NCBI RefSeq assembly: GCF_007829335.1 | Contig: NZ_VIWO01000010.1 | Coordinates: 143,155-207,154, forward strand | Origin: Chitinophaga polysaccharea | Lineage (GTDB): Bacteria > Bacteroidota > Bacteroidia > Chitinophagales > Chitinophagaceae | DNA: 64,000 nucleotides | Reading direction: 5' to 3' | Shown: positions 55,229 to 63,944 of the stretch, one piece after another | Layout: each line of letters opens with the position of its first letter | How positions within the stretch are numbered: the first letter of the stretch is position 1 | The notes under the pieces: generated by a model | Told to the model about the DNA's origin: nothing | The model's input: the letters and a program-made list of their open reading frames with translations, nothing else | Database searches by the model: none | Translations under genes and position numbers: made by a program

Positions 55229-56338
55229 ATGAGATCAGCTATAAATACAATCAGGTCATTACAACTACTTACCGGAATTAGTTTATTGACCATGAGTGCC
55301 TGCTCTTCCAATGACAAAAAGGGTAGTCAAGCCAGTGCCGATACCGCCATTCTGGTAACAGTCAGTCAACCTGCTACCGACGGACAGGAAGGTTTAAATG
55401 TGAGTGGACGGATAGAAGCCGGTCAAACCGCCAATATCAGCACCAGAATAATGGGATACATCACCAGGTTGAATGTAAAAGTGGGTGATCCGGTTAGTAA
55501 AGGTCAGCTACTGGTAACCATTGGCAATGATGATATCCTGGCAAAAAGAGCCCAGGCCGACGCGATGATCGCTGAAGCTGAGGCGGGATACAGCAGTGCA
55601 CAAAAGGATTACGAGCGGTTTAACAATTTATATAAACAGCAAAGCGCATCTGCGAAGGAGTTGGATAATATTACGCTGCAATACAATTCCGCTAAATCAA
55701 GACTCGATGCCGCCAAACAAATGCGTAATGAAATAAATGCAACGCTGAGCTATACCAATTTAGTAGCTCCGTTTTCCGGAACAGTTACACAAAAACTAAT
55801 GGACGCAGGCAGTATGGCTAGTCCCGGTATGCCGATATTAACTATTGAACAAAGCGGCAGTTACCAGGTAAGTGCCGTTGTTCCTGAAAATTCGATCAGC
55901 CAGGTAAGCCAGGGAGCCGAAGTAACCGTAAGTGTCAGTGCAGCTAACAAGGTGATTAAAGGAACGGTAACGCAGATCAATCAATCGTCGCAGTTTACGG
56001 GAGGGCAGTACCTTATCAAGGTACGTATCCCGGATAGTGAAAAGCAAGGCCTGCTTTCCGGTATGTATGCTAATATTCTCATCCCCGTAAAGCAATCACC
56101 TCAAAATACTGCCGGCAATGACCAGGTAATGGTACCGCTGTCCTGTATTGAGTATAAAGACCAACTAACAGGATTATATACAATAGGCAACAATAACACC
56201 GCCCTGCTACGCTGGGTAAGGTTAGGCAAGACGGTAGGAAGTCAGGTGGAAGTATTAAGTGGGCTGGCCGCTAATGAGCAATTTATTACCAGTGCTGATG
56301 GCCGTCTGTTTAACGGTGCTACGGTTAAAATTAAATAA
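55229..56338 (+). CDS. RND efflux periplasmic adaptor (MFP) lipoprotein
   Basis: The 369-residue adaptor has a lipobox (MSACS, Cys about 25), a lipoyl-like half-motif (GYITRLNVKVGDPVSKGQLL, about 75-95), a helical hairpin (about 105-165), and barrel and membrane-proximal domains. The matching second lipoyl half is LVAPFSGTVTQKLMDAGSM. It links the RND pump to TolC. It lies between those two genes with small gaps. Confidence 0.93.
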   Translation: MRSAINTIRSLQLLTGISLLTMSACSSNDKKGSQASADTAILVTVSQPATDGQEGLNVSGRIEAGQTANISTRIMGYITRLNVKVGDPVSKGQLLVTIGNDDILAKRAQADAMIAEAEAGYSSAQKDYERFNNLYKQQSASAKELDNITLQYNSAKSRLDAAKQMRNEINATLSYTNLVAPFSGTVTQKLMDAGSMASPGMPILTIEQSGSYQVSAVVPENSISQVSQGAEVTVSVSAANKVIKGTVTQINQSSQFTGGQYLIKVRIPDSEKQGLLSGMYANILIPVKQSPQNTAGNDQVMVPLSCIEYKDQLTGLYTIGNNNTALLRWVRLGKTVGSQVEVLSGLAANEQFITSADGRLFNGATVKIK

Positions 56339-56383
56339 CGGCAGCTGTAACAGCTTCGTTATCACCAACTATAAATCATTATA

Positions 56384-59300
56384 ATGAAAAACGGATTTTC
56401 AGGAAATATAGCGAAGGCATTCATACAATCGAAATTAACGATTTTGTTGATGATCGCCTTTTTACTGATCGGAGGCTATAGTACTTTTCTCATTCCACGT
56501 GAGGAGGAACCCCAGATACAAGTGCCCATGGCCGATATTTTTATTAGTTACCCGGGAGCTTCGCCAAAAGATGTGGAAACCAAAGTTGCAGCGCCAATGG
56601 AGAAAATGATCTCCAATATAAAAGGTGTGGAATATGTGTATTCAACCTCCATGCAGGGGCAGGCGATGGTAATCGTACAGTTTTATGTGGGCGAAGATGT
56701 AGAGCGCTCACTAGTAAAACTGTATAGCGAGTTAATGAAAAATATGGATAAAATGCCGCAGGGCGCTACTCTTCCATTGATCAAAACACGGTCGATAGAC
56801 GATGTTCCGGTACTTGGCTTAACTATCTGGAGCGATAAATATGACGACTATCAACTGAAACTGATTGGACAGGAACTGGCTAATGAGATCAAAAAAATAA
56901 ATGATGTTTCCGATGTCAATATTCTGGGAGGACGCGATCGCGAGGTAAAAGTATTACTCGACAAAAATAAGATGGCTGAAAACCATGTTGATTTTCTATC
57001 TCTCAGCAAACAGATCCAGGGCAGCAATATGCAATTGCAAAGCGGAACGCTGCTCCAAAGGGATACCGCCTTTTCTGTGGAAACCGGTAACTTTCTAGCA
57101 AGTGCCGATGATGTTGCCAATTTGGTAGTGGGCATAAATCAGCAACAGCCTGTTTATCTGAAACAGATAGCTAAAATAGAAGAAGGCGCCGAAACACCCG
57201 TTCAATACGCGCTGTTTGGATATGGGAAAGCTGATGCATCAAATTTCCGTGCTTTTAAATCTAATTACCCGGCAATTACGCTGTCGGTTGCCAAAAAGAA
57301 AGGCGCCGACGCGATGAAGTTATCTGAACAGCTCTTAAATAAGATTAACCACTTAAAAGCAGGATTATTACCCGCCGATGTGCATTTAACGGTTACCAGG
57401 AACTACGGCGAAACAGCCTCCGACAAAGTATCTGAATTGCTGTTTCACTTGTTTATTGCAATTGTGGTGGTTACCGTATTTGTAATGCTGGCCATGGGAT
57501 GGCGCGGCGGCCTGGTAGTATTTCTATCAGTGCCGGTAACCTTTGCCCTGACGCTTTTTGCTTACTATTTTATGCATTACACGCTTAACCGTATTACCCT
57601 GTTTGCCCTGGTATTTATAACAGGTATCGTGGTAGACGATTCCATCATCATAGCGGAGAATATGCACCGGCATTTCAAAATGAAAAAGTTACCTCCATTA
57701 CAGGCAGCCATATATGCCATCAATGAAGTAGGTAACCCGACCATACTGGCCACCTTTACTGTAATTGCCGCGGTTTTGCCCATGGCCTTTGTTTCCGGTA
57801 TGATGGGACCATATATGAGCCCGATGCCTATTGGAGCGTCTATAGCAATGTTATTATCATTAATAGTGGCGTTAACGCTTACTCCCTATCTGGGTTATAT
57901 ATTCCTCAGGGAAAAAGAAAAACATAGCGCTCCAGCTGAATCAACTGAACACAAAGCGCTTGAAGAAACCCGCATTTATAAAACATATCGCTCTTTCATC
58001 CATCCACTACTGCAAACCCGCTGGAAACGCTGGACCTTCATATTAAGTATCGTGATAATCCTGGTTGCCTCCCTGTTTATGTTCTATACCAAAACAGTTG
58101 CAGTAAAGATGCTTCCTTTTGATAATAAGAATGAATTCCAGGTGGTAATTGATATGCCTGAAGGTACAACGCTGGAAAAAACGCAGGCGGTAGCAAAAGA
58201 TATCGGTGCTTATATTTCAGCACAACCACTGGTTAGAAACTACCAGTCCTATACAGGTACTTCTGCCCCCATCAGCTTCAATGGGCTGGTACGTCATTAC
58301 GACCTGAGAAAGGGCGATAACGTTGCGGACATACAAGTAAACCTGGTTGATAAAAAAGATAGAAGCCTGCAAAGCCACAGTATAGCCAAACAAATGCGCG
58401 GGCCCATACAGCACATCGCCCGGAAATATAACGCGAATGTGAAAATTGTGGAGGTCCCCCCCGGTCCGCCAGTGTTATCGACGCTGGTAGCTGAGATTTA
58501 TGGGCCTGATTACAGGGAACAAATGAAGATCGCAAACCAGGTAAAGGCCCTTTTTAATCAAACTACAGATGTGGTAGATGTTGACTGGATGACCGAAGAT
58601 GATCAGCCGGAATATCATATTGAAGTCAACAAAGAAAAGGCTATGCGTTACGGAATAGCTACAGCGCAAATAACTGCAACCATCAATGCTGCCTTATCGG
58701 GTATGCCGGCAGGGAATATCTTCCAGCCAACGGCTTACAATCAAACTCCTATAAAGTTGCAATTGAGTGATACCGACAAAACCAGTTTAGACGATGTGCT
58801 TAACCTGAAAATTATAGACATGCAGGGTAATGCACTTCCTATCAGAGACCTGGTAACGGTAACCAGGCAGGTCAAACCGAAAAGCATCTACCGTAAAAAC
58901 CAAAAAGAAGTGGTATATGTACTGGCTGACATGGCCGGTAGCCTGGAAAGCCCTTCTTATGCTATTTCGGATATCTCAGATAAACTAAAAACGATACCTA
59001 TACCCAAAGGATATTCATTAAAAGAAGAGTATACCCACCAGCCGGAACTGGAAGACAATTATAGCCTGAAATGGGATGGGGAATGGCAGATCACTTTTGA
59101 AGTTTTCAGGGACCTCGGCATCGCCTTCGCTGTAGTGATTATTATGATCTACATTCTGATTGTTGGCTGGTTTCAGAATTTTACGGTACCTCTGGTTATG
59201 CTTGCTGCCATCCCTTTATCATTAATCGGTATTGTAATAGGCCACTGGTTGTTTCATGCCTATTTTACAGCTACTTCCATGATTGGCTTTATTGCGCTGG

Positions 59301-59608
59301 CGGGTGTAATGGTCCGAAACTCCATACTATTGATTGACTTTATTAATATCCGGCTAAAAGCCGACGTTCCGTTAAAACAGGCAATCATAGAAGCCGGGGC
59401 AGTACGTACCACCCCTATTTTACTAACCGCGGGAGCCGTGGCATTGGGTGCGGTGATCATTTTATTTGATCCTATCTTCCAGGGATTGGCGATTGCATTA
59501 ATGGGGGGCACCGTAACTTCTACGTTCCTTACACTGATCGTAGTCCCTTTATTATACTTCAAAATGATGCATAAAAAGGATCCTAAACAATTAAAATCCG
59601 GTATATGA
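56384..59608 (+). CDS. RND efflux pump (AcrB/CusA superfamily)
   Basis: The 1074-residue pump has two repeated sets of membrane helices and two large periplasmic loops. The proton-relay pair Asp 418-Asp 419 is present in GIVVDDSIIIAENMHRH, so it is driven by protons. It starts FSGNIAKAFIQSKLTILLMI and has the RND motif LIPREEEPQIQVPMADIF. The substrate may be a drug, metal or sulfur compound; the methionine-triad of metal pumps is not evident. The next gene overlaps by four bases (ATGA). Confidence 0.95.
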   Translation: MKNGFSGNIAKAFIQSKLTILLMIAFLLIGGYSTFLIPREEEPQIQVPMADIFISYPGASPKDVETKVAAPMEKMISNIKGVEYVYSTSMQGQAMVIVQFYVGEDVERSLVKLYSELMKNMDKMPQGATLPLIKTRSIDDVPVLGLTIWSDKYDDYQLKLIGQELANEIKKINDVSDVNILGGRDREVKVLLDKNKMAENHVDFLSLSKQIQGSNMQLQSGTLLQRDTAFSVETGNFLASADDVANLVVGINQQQPVYLKQIAKIEEGAETPVQYALFGYGKADASNFRAFKSNYPAITLSVAKKKGADAMKLSEQLLNKINHLKAGLLPADVHLTVTRNYGETASDKVSELLFHLFIAIVVVTVFVMLAMGWRGGLVVFLSVPVTFALTLFAYYFMHYTLNRITLFALVFITGIVVDDSIIIAENMHRHFKMKKLPPLQAAIYAINEVGNPTILATFTVIAAVLPMAFVSGMMGPYMSPMPIGASIAMLLSLIVALTLTPYLGYIFLREKEKHSAPAESTEHKALEETRIYKTYRSFIHPLLQTRWKRWTFILSIVIILVASLFMFYTKTVAVKMLPFDNKNEFQVVIDMPEGTTLEKTQAVAKDIGAYISAQPLVRNYQSYTGTSAPISFNGLVRHYDLRKGDNVADIQVNLVDKKDRSLQSHSIAKQMRGPIQHIARKYNANVKIVEVPPGPPVLSTLVAEIYGPDYREQMKIANQVKALFNQTTDVVDVDWMTEDDQPEYHIEVNKEKAMRYGIATAQITATINAALSGMPAGNIFQPTAYNQTPIKLQLSDTDKTSLDDVLNLKIIDMQGNALPIRDLVTVTRQVKPKSIYRKNQKEVVYVLADMAGSLESPSYAISDISDKLKTIPIPKGYSLKEEYTHQPELEDNYSLKWDGEWQITFEVFRDLGIAFAVVIIMIYILIVGWFQNFTVPLVMLAAIPLSLIGIVIGHWLFHAYFTATSMIGFIALAGVMVRNSILLIDFINIRLKADVPLKQAIIEAGAVRTTPILLTAGAVALGAVIILFDPIFQGLAIALMGGTVTSTFLTLIVVPLLYFKMMHKKDPKQLKSGI

Positions 59609-59910
59609 AACTGTTTATAGTTACCTGTCTAAAGGAATTCCTGGGTGATATTTCAACAATCTTCAGGCAGGCAAATATTGATATCTTCAGCTCGGGCGAT
59701 ATCGTTGGATACAAAGACAGTCAGCCACCGGCCCTTTCGGAAGAATGGTTTGCCAGTGGAAATGCACAATTTGATTCAGTGATGATATTTGCGTTTACAA
59801 GTGATACAAATGCCAAACTTGGAATTGATTTGATCATTGATTACAATAAAAACCTTCAAGAAGCTTTTCCGGTCCGGGCATTTGTTCTGCCTGTGGAAAA
59901 ATATGTTTAA
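59605..59910 (+). CDS. Small P-II-like protein linked to the RND pump
   Basis: The 101-residue protein starts MKLFIVTCLKEFLGDISTIF, with a predicted beta-alpha-beta pattern that recalls the P-II/DUF3240-like ferredoxin fold. Small proteins of this kind often follow RND pump genes in other phyla. The family assignment is tentative. Its ATG overlaps the RND stop (ATGA), so the two are translationally coupled and probably act together, perhaps as a regulator of the pump. Confidence 0.6.
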   Translation: MKLFIVTCLKEFLGDISTIFRQANIDIFSSGDIVGYKDSQPPALSEEWFASGNAQFDSVMIFAFTSDTNAKLGIDLIIDYNKNLQEAFPVRAFVLPVEKYV

Positions 59911-59927
59911 CCTTAAAGCTAAAAAAT

Positions 59928-60113
59928 ATGAGAGAAAGAATTGTGCGTGCCGTTGCCGGCACACTGGTTTTGACCAGTATAATCTTAGCGTATACGGTAA
60001 ACACCAACTGGATATGGCTGGGCGTATTTGCAGGTGCAAACCTGCTACAATCTTCCTTTACCAGGTTTTGTCCGCTGGAAAAAATTTTAAAGGCCGCTGG
60101 TGTTAAAGACTAA
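59928..60113 (+). CDS. DUF2892 membrane protein
   Basis: The 61-residue protein starts MRERIVRAVAGTLVLTSIIL, has two membrane segments and ends with the family signature FTRFCPLEKILKAAGV. DUF2892 domains occur alone or fused to rhodanese, and the conserved Cys hints at sulfur chemistry or a thiol. It is the last gene of the RND operon, 17 bases after the P-II-like gene, and matches the SQR-like enzyme at the other end. Confidence 0.9.
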   Translation: MRERIVRAVAGTLVLTSIILAYTVNTNWIWLGVFAGANLLQSSFTRFCPLEKILKAAGVKD

Positions 60114-60221
60114 TTAATAATATTATTTTTTCTGTTTAAGGTCGCGCAGGTGCCCCCCGGGTGTCACGTGTGTAACAGCTTTGTTGTTTAGATTTTACCT
60201 TCTGCTATTTAGGATTTGTGT

Positions 60222-60920
60222 TCAACAGATCAGTAACAATCTGCTCTGTCCGGTTTTTTCCTTGGGCGCACGATGAATACAGGGAGCAACCTGGCTTCCG
60301 GGATGATCAACCGCCAACCTCCATAGGTTACCAAGCCCCAAGCTTATTAGACGTGCATCAGGGCTAGCCTGGTAATGCAGATCAAAGCAATGTTCACTCA
60401 GGAATGATTCAAAACCGTCCTCTGCTCCATGATATAGTTTTCTGAGTTCATCACGTATTTCCGGGATAAGTACTTTCTTTTGCCCTTGTGCATTTGGTAA
60501 TATATCACTGGATTCGCCATAATAGGTACATAAAAAGGTATCGGTAGGTATAGGAGAGCGATCTACATGAAAAGAATAAACATCGGTTGGAAAAAACGGG
60601 TAGGTATCATCGCGGTCATAGTGGCTGATCACATTAAGGATCGGCAATGCACCATGAGCCTCCAATAACTTCAGGTCATTTAAAAGAATTTCCCGGGCAA
60701 GCTGTCCCTGTTCGCTCAACTGAAGTTCACGAAGTTCCTCTTGTCCGATTTCTGTTATATTCCCGCTTAGCGTTACCTTCTCTACAATCTCAGCAAAATC
60801 CCCCGTTGGCTGACGATTCCAGCAAATCGCGTTAATTTCTCCGCTAAATGGCGTAGAAACAAGGTCCTGAAAATTCGCGACGTAGCGTACTTGTTTCTCC
60901 GCATGAGATAAATCTATCAT
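60222..60920 (-). CDS. DUF1826-like protein
   Basis: From the ATG at 60920 the protein is 232 residues. A central FHVDRSPIPTDTFLCTYYG and a late CIHRAPKEKTGQSRLLLI segment resemble DUF1826, where a His-x-Asp region and late His may bind metal. I recall the similarity from sequence patterns only, so the call is moderate. A TTG at 60983 could extend the N-terminus. The protein is soluble and its function unknown. It faces the RND operon convergently. Confidence 0.6.
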   Translation of the reverse strand: MIDLSHAEKQVRYVANFQDLVSTPFSGEINAICWNRQPTGDFAEIVEKVTLSGNITEIGQEELRELQLSEQGQLAREILLNDLKLLEAHGALPILNVISHYDRDDTYPFFPTDVYSFHVDRSPIPTDTFLCTYYGESSDILPNAQGQKKVLIPEIRDELRKLYHGAEDGFESFLSEHCFDLHYQASPDARLISLGLGNLWRLAVDHPGSQVAPCIHRAPKEKTGQSRLLLIC

Positions 60921-60983
60921 AATAAGCAATATAAAATCATCTGACAACGAAGTACCGTTATTTTCGTTTAAAAAATGAAACAA

Positions 60984-61364
60984 TTCGAAATTTGCACTGG
61001 AAGAAAAAATGCTTAAGACTACTTATCATAAAAAGCATCAATATTTTCCCTTTATGCCAATCCGTATTTTATAGAATTTTTCTATACGGATCTGGCAGAC
61101 TTTGTTTACAAACTGGCAGTAAAGAAAACTAATGCCGCATTCGCACAAAATCCTTCAGCATTAGCGTACCATCTCAGATCCATTAAAAATAAGTGTGACC
61201 ATTGCATATATTGAACAAAGACAGCATCGCTCCTGCCTTGATCAATATTGTCACTTTGCAAAATGCAGTATATATCATTTAAATTGCAGAAAAAGATATC
61301 AGCTGCTTGCCGTCTAAAGAATGATTAATAACTTGTACCTTATTAAAACTTAACTATAAGAACA
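60984..61364. other. Intergenic region with an inverted repeat
   Basis: The stretch holds an inverted repeat: TGCCAATCCGTA (61055-61066) pairs with TACGGATCTGGCA (61085-61097) with one bulge. No ORF of note is present. The rest should contain the promoters of the divergent DUF1826-like and lipoprotein genes. Confidence 0.5.
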
Positions 61365-61790
61365 ATGAAAAAACATCTTTTCTCTTTGACCGCCATCATG
61401 ATTTTATTTGGTACTGCTTGCCAAAATAACCAGCAGCATCAGGAAAATACCGCTACCCAAACACAAGAAGATTCAACGAAGACAAATAAAAAGCCAACTA
61501 TGGCTGAAAGCTTAATCGGAAAATGGATTCAGCCAATCCCCGGACAAGAAGCTGAAAAGCAGGGTATGCAATTAAATGCTGATGGCTCGGCAAGTTCAAT
61601 CAACATACATACATTAATTTATGAAAAGTGGCAACTAAAAGGTGATACATTGCTATTGTCGTATCATACAGAAGGGGTTAAGACAACTGGTTCATATGTA
61701 GATACTGTATTGGTAAAGAATTTAACTGATTCAACGCTTGCGCTGACTATAAAAGGTGCTGCTGATATGAACTACACCCGGGAGAAGTAA
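61365..61790 (+). CDS. Lipocalin-like lipoprotein
   Basis: The 141-residue product has a lipobox (LFGTAC, Cys about 19), a Gln/Thr-rich linker to about 45, and then a domain with the lipocalin-like start ESLIGKWIQP. A central YEKWQLKGDTLLLSY is typical of the lipocalin-like family of Bacteroidota. It would be anchored in the envelope and may bind a small hydrophobic ligand. It stands alone. Confidence 0.75.
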   Translation: MKKHLFSLTAIMILFGTACQNNQQHQENTATQTQEDSTKTNKKPTMAESLIGKWIQPIPGQEAEKQGMQLNADGSASSINIHTLIYEKWQLKGDTLLLSYHTEGVKTTGSYVDTVLVKNLTDSTLALTIKGAADMNYTREK

Positions 61791-61846
61791 CCTAACGAAA
61801 ACACTCGGCAATTTCATCTCTTTATTGTCTTCGAAGTATGTCAATA

Positions 61847-62026
61847 TCATTTTTCAAATGTTCCGCCCCGGCCATCGCCAGGGCGGATTAAATCATGCAA
61901 AAGCTCTTCGGTGGGCACATGATAATAATCGCTAAAATTTCCCAAATGAAGTACTAAACACGCAAGGTTCTGATTAATAGGTATTTGGCTATAATGCCCA
62001 ACAGATAAGTACTTTACACTACTGCA
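61847..62026 (-). pseudogene. Coding remnant, family unidentified
   Basis: A 59-residue open stretch on the reverse strand reads VKYLSVGHYSQIPINQNLAC, then LVLHLGNFSDYYHVPTEELL and HDLIRPGDGRGGTFEK up to a TGA at 61847-61849. It looks like real protein sequence, but the frame is closed upstream by a TAG (62027-62029) and has no ATG. It is probably the C-terminal end of a lost gene. I do not recognise the family. Confidence 0.4.
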
Positions 62027-62029
62027 CTA

Positions 62030-62562
62030 TATTATCAATTTTAGATGCTTTTTTTGCACGGCGCTATGCAGCTGTTTTTCTTTCAACTATTTTTCTCTAC
62101 TTTTATCCTACTGCAGAGCACAACGATTGAGAAAATAACTTTAACCTGATAAAACTGAGCTTGTTTCCCGACAATAATTAATGATCCTATGACTTATTTT
62201 TAATCATCCTATCAAATTATGATTAGTAATGTCTTATTCCTTTTAACAGGGAATTTGATTACCTGGATTCTGTTATACTAAGTGCTGAATTAGTTGTTCA
62301 CGTACTTTGAAGGGGGAGCCATGCCTCCGGGTAATCTGCAAGAGAGCAAACGGTCGAAAATACTGGCTAACTGCTAACCAGTGTTTACCATTTACACGAT
62401 AATTTTAATAGAATCAGGCATCGCAAATGCCTGCATACAGCCCTTTGCCTGTTGCCAAAAGAATAAGTTAACCGTTACTGTGATGCTTGCCAGGGAATAT
62501 CCTGATGCTTATCCATTATGTCATCACTTTCCATTTTTCACCATAAATTTTAATTCAATTTT
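62030..62562. other. Non-coding AT-rich region upstream of the astacin gene
   Basis: About 530 bases hold no supported gene. A small hairpin CAGGCAT/ATGCCTG lies near 62416. The rest should hold the promoter and leader of the metallopeptidase gene. I see no repeat or RNA gene. Confidence 0.5.
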
Positions 62563-63843
62563 ATGAAAAGAATCAATTTGTTGAACTCATTGTTAACAAC
62601 CATGATTACTGTTACTGTTTTGAGTTCCTGTAAAAAAAACCAGGAATCTGCTACTGGAGATACCCCTCACATTTCACGGGAAAATGTCCGGGCAGAAGTT
62701 TATCACTACCATCAAAGCGGAAATACCATACAAGCTTATTATCGCGGCAACCTGGTTAATCTGCTTGAAATTGAGAACGGAATGTACCTCCTGGGAGGTG
62801 ATGTAGTTTTGAAAAGAGAAGACATCAGGATGCCGGGAGATCCGCGATCAGAAAGCACAACAAACGGGGTTGCATGGCCTGACAAAACTATTTATTACAG
62901 GTATGATAATAATGCTACTAACAACCTCAAAAACAATGTATGGCCGGCGGCAACACGGATGTGGGCAAATGCAGGGCTAGGCCTCCGCTTTGTGTATGAT
63001 CAGCGTGCGGTTCAGCCAAGATATATTCAGCTGAGCGAAAACCACGACGGCTCTGCCTATTCAACAAGTGTGGGGGCGCCGGGAGGAAGCATGAATATTT
63101 CAATTGACCTGGATGCCTTCAGTGCAGGGAATCTTGCTCACGAAATAGGACATGCTTTAGGCCTGGAGCATGAACAAAACCGCCATGACAGAGACCTGTT
63201 TGTATTGGTCAATACGGCAGGCCTCTCTCCCGAATGGGCATCTCAATATAATATTAAAGCGAATGCCACTCCTGTTGGCCCAATGGATTTTGGCTCCATC
63301 ATGTTATATCCCAGTGAAGATGGCGTTCTCACAAAACTGGATGGAGGCAGATGGGCTGCAAATCGCGCCAACCCCTCTCCAACAGATATCCTGGGGATTA
63401 ACTACAAGTATAACATAACAACCTATACAAGTGATGGAGCTTATGAATTAACAACACAGCTCACAAATCGCAAAGCACTGCAGGCAGATAGCCAGCATGA
63501 TATGGTTCTTGCAGATACTATAAGAGGTACATCAGCTCAGAAATGGAGAGTAAGGCATCAGAATAATGGATTTTACAAACTAACCGCATGGCGGGATTCT
63601 ACCAAATGCCTGGCTAAGTCAAATGCGGGTATTATATTACAGGCTTATAATGGAACCGATAATCAGTTGTGGGCAATTGTACCTTCCTATATCGATAATT
63701 ATTTCAGGTTAGTTAGCAAAACTGATAATAAAATATGCATAGGCCTTGATACAACAGGTGTCGGTATTGCACGACCTCATATAACAACAAAAGAATTCAG
63801 AGTGGATACTGCACAACAGTGGCAATTCAGAAAAATTCAATAA
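62563..63843 (+). CDS. M12A (astacin) metallopeptidase lipoprotein with C-terminal ricin-type domain
   Basis: The 426-residue protein has a lipobox (LSSC, Cys 23), a prodomain-like region to about 100, and an astacin domain. The zinc motif is HEIGHALGLEHEQNRHDRD with His 193, 197 and 203 and catalytic Glu 194; the Met-turn SIMLY has Met 247. A C-terminal beta-trefoil (about 291-426) has the QxW repeats QKW, QLW and QQW, which usually bind sugar. It probably cuts proteins at the cell surface, anchored by lipid and guided by the ricin-type domain. Confidence 0.93.
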   Translation: MKRINLLNSLLTTMITVTVLSSCKKNQESATGDTPHISRENVRAEVYHYHQSGNTIQAYYRGNLVNLLEIENGMYLLGGDVVLKREDIRMPGDPRSESTTNGVAWPDKTIYYRYDNNATNNLKNNVWPAATRMWANAGLGLRFVYDQRAVQPRYIQLSENHDGSAYSTSVGAPGGSMNISIDLDAFSAGNLAHEIGHALGLEHEQNRHDRDLFVLVNTAGLSPEWASQYNIKANATPVGPMDFGSIMLYPSEDGVLTKLDGGRWAANRANPSPTDILGINYKYNITTYTSDGAYELTTQLTNRKALQADSQHDMVLADTIRGTSAQKWRVRHQNNGFYKLTAWRDSTKCLAKSNAGIILQAYNGTDNQLWAIVPSYIDNYFRLVSKTDNKICIGLDTTGVGIARPHITTKEFRVDTAQQWQFRKIQ

Positions 63844-63876
63844 TGTAGCGTTATTTTAGTAGCCGGAGGGGAAACA

Positions 63877-63897
63877 CTGGTTCGGATCCAATCATCC
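63877..63897 (+). repeat. Copy of the tRNA-Pro 3' end, possible attachment-site remnant
   Basis: The 21 bases match tRNA-Pro positions 37758-37778 at 19 of 21 sites and in the same orientation. The copy covers the T-arm and the start of the acceptor 3' strand, but the T stem carries a C-A mismatch and the anticodon arm is absent, so it is not a working tRNA. It is a decayed tRNA gene or an attachment-site remnant. Confidence 0.6.
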
Positions 63898-63903
63898 AGC
63901 TAG

Positions 63904-63944
63904 CAAAGAGGCTGTATCATAAATAAATGGTACAGCCTCTTCTT
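63904..63944 (+). terminator. Terminator downstream of the astacin gene
   Basis: An AAGAGGCTGTA/TACAGCCTCTT stem with a 14-base loop is followed by CTTTTTT. It ends the astacin transcript. Confidence 0.85.

Noticed and set aside
63842..63897. A complete second tRNA gene at the window end
   Set aside because: A short 5' resemblance (ATGTAGCG) exists, but it overlaps the astacin stop codon, the anticodon arm is missing and the T stem is mismatched; only the 3' part is a convincing tRNA match.
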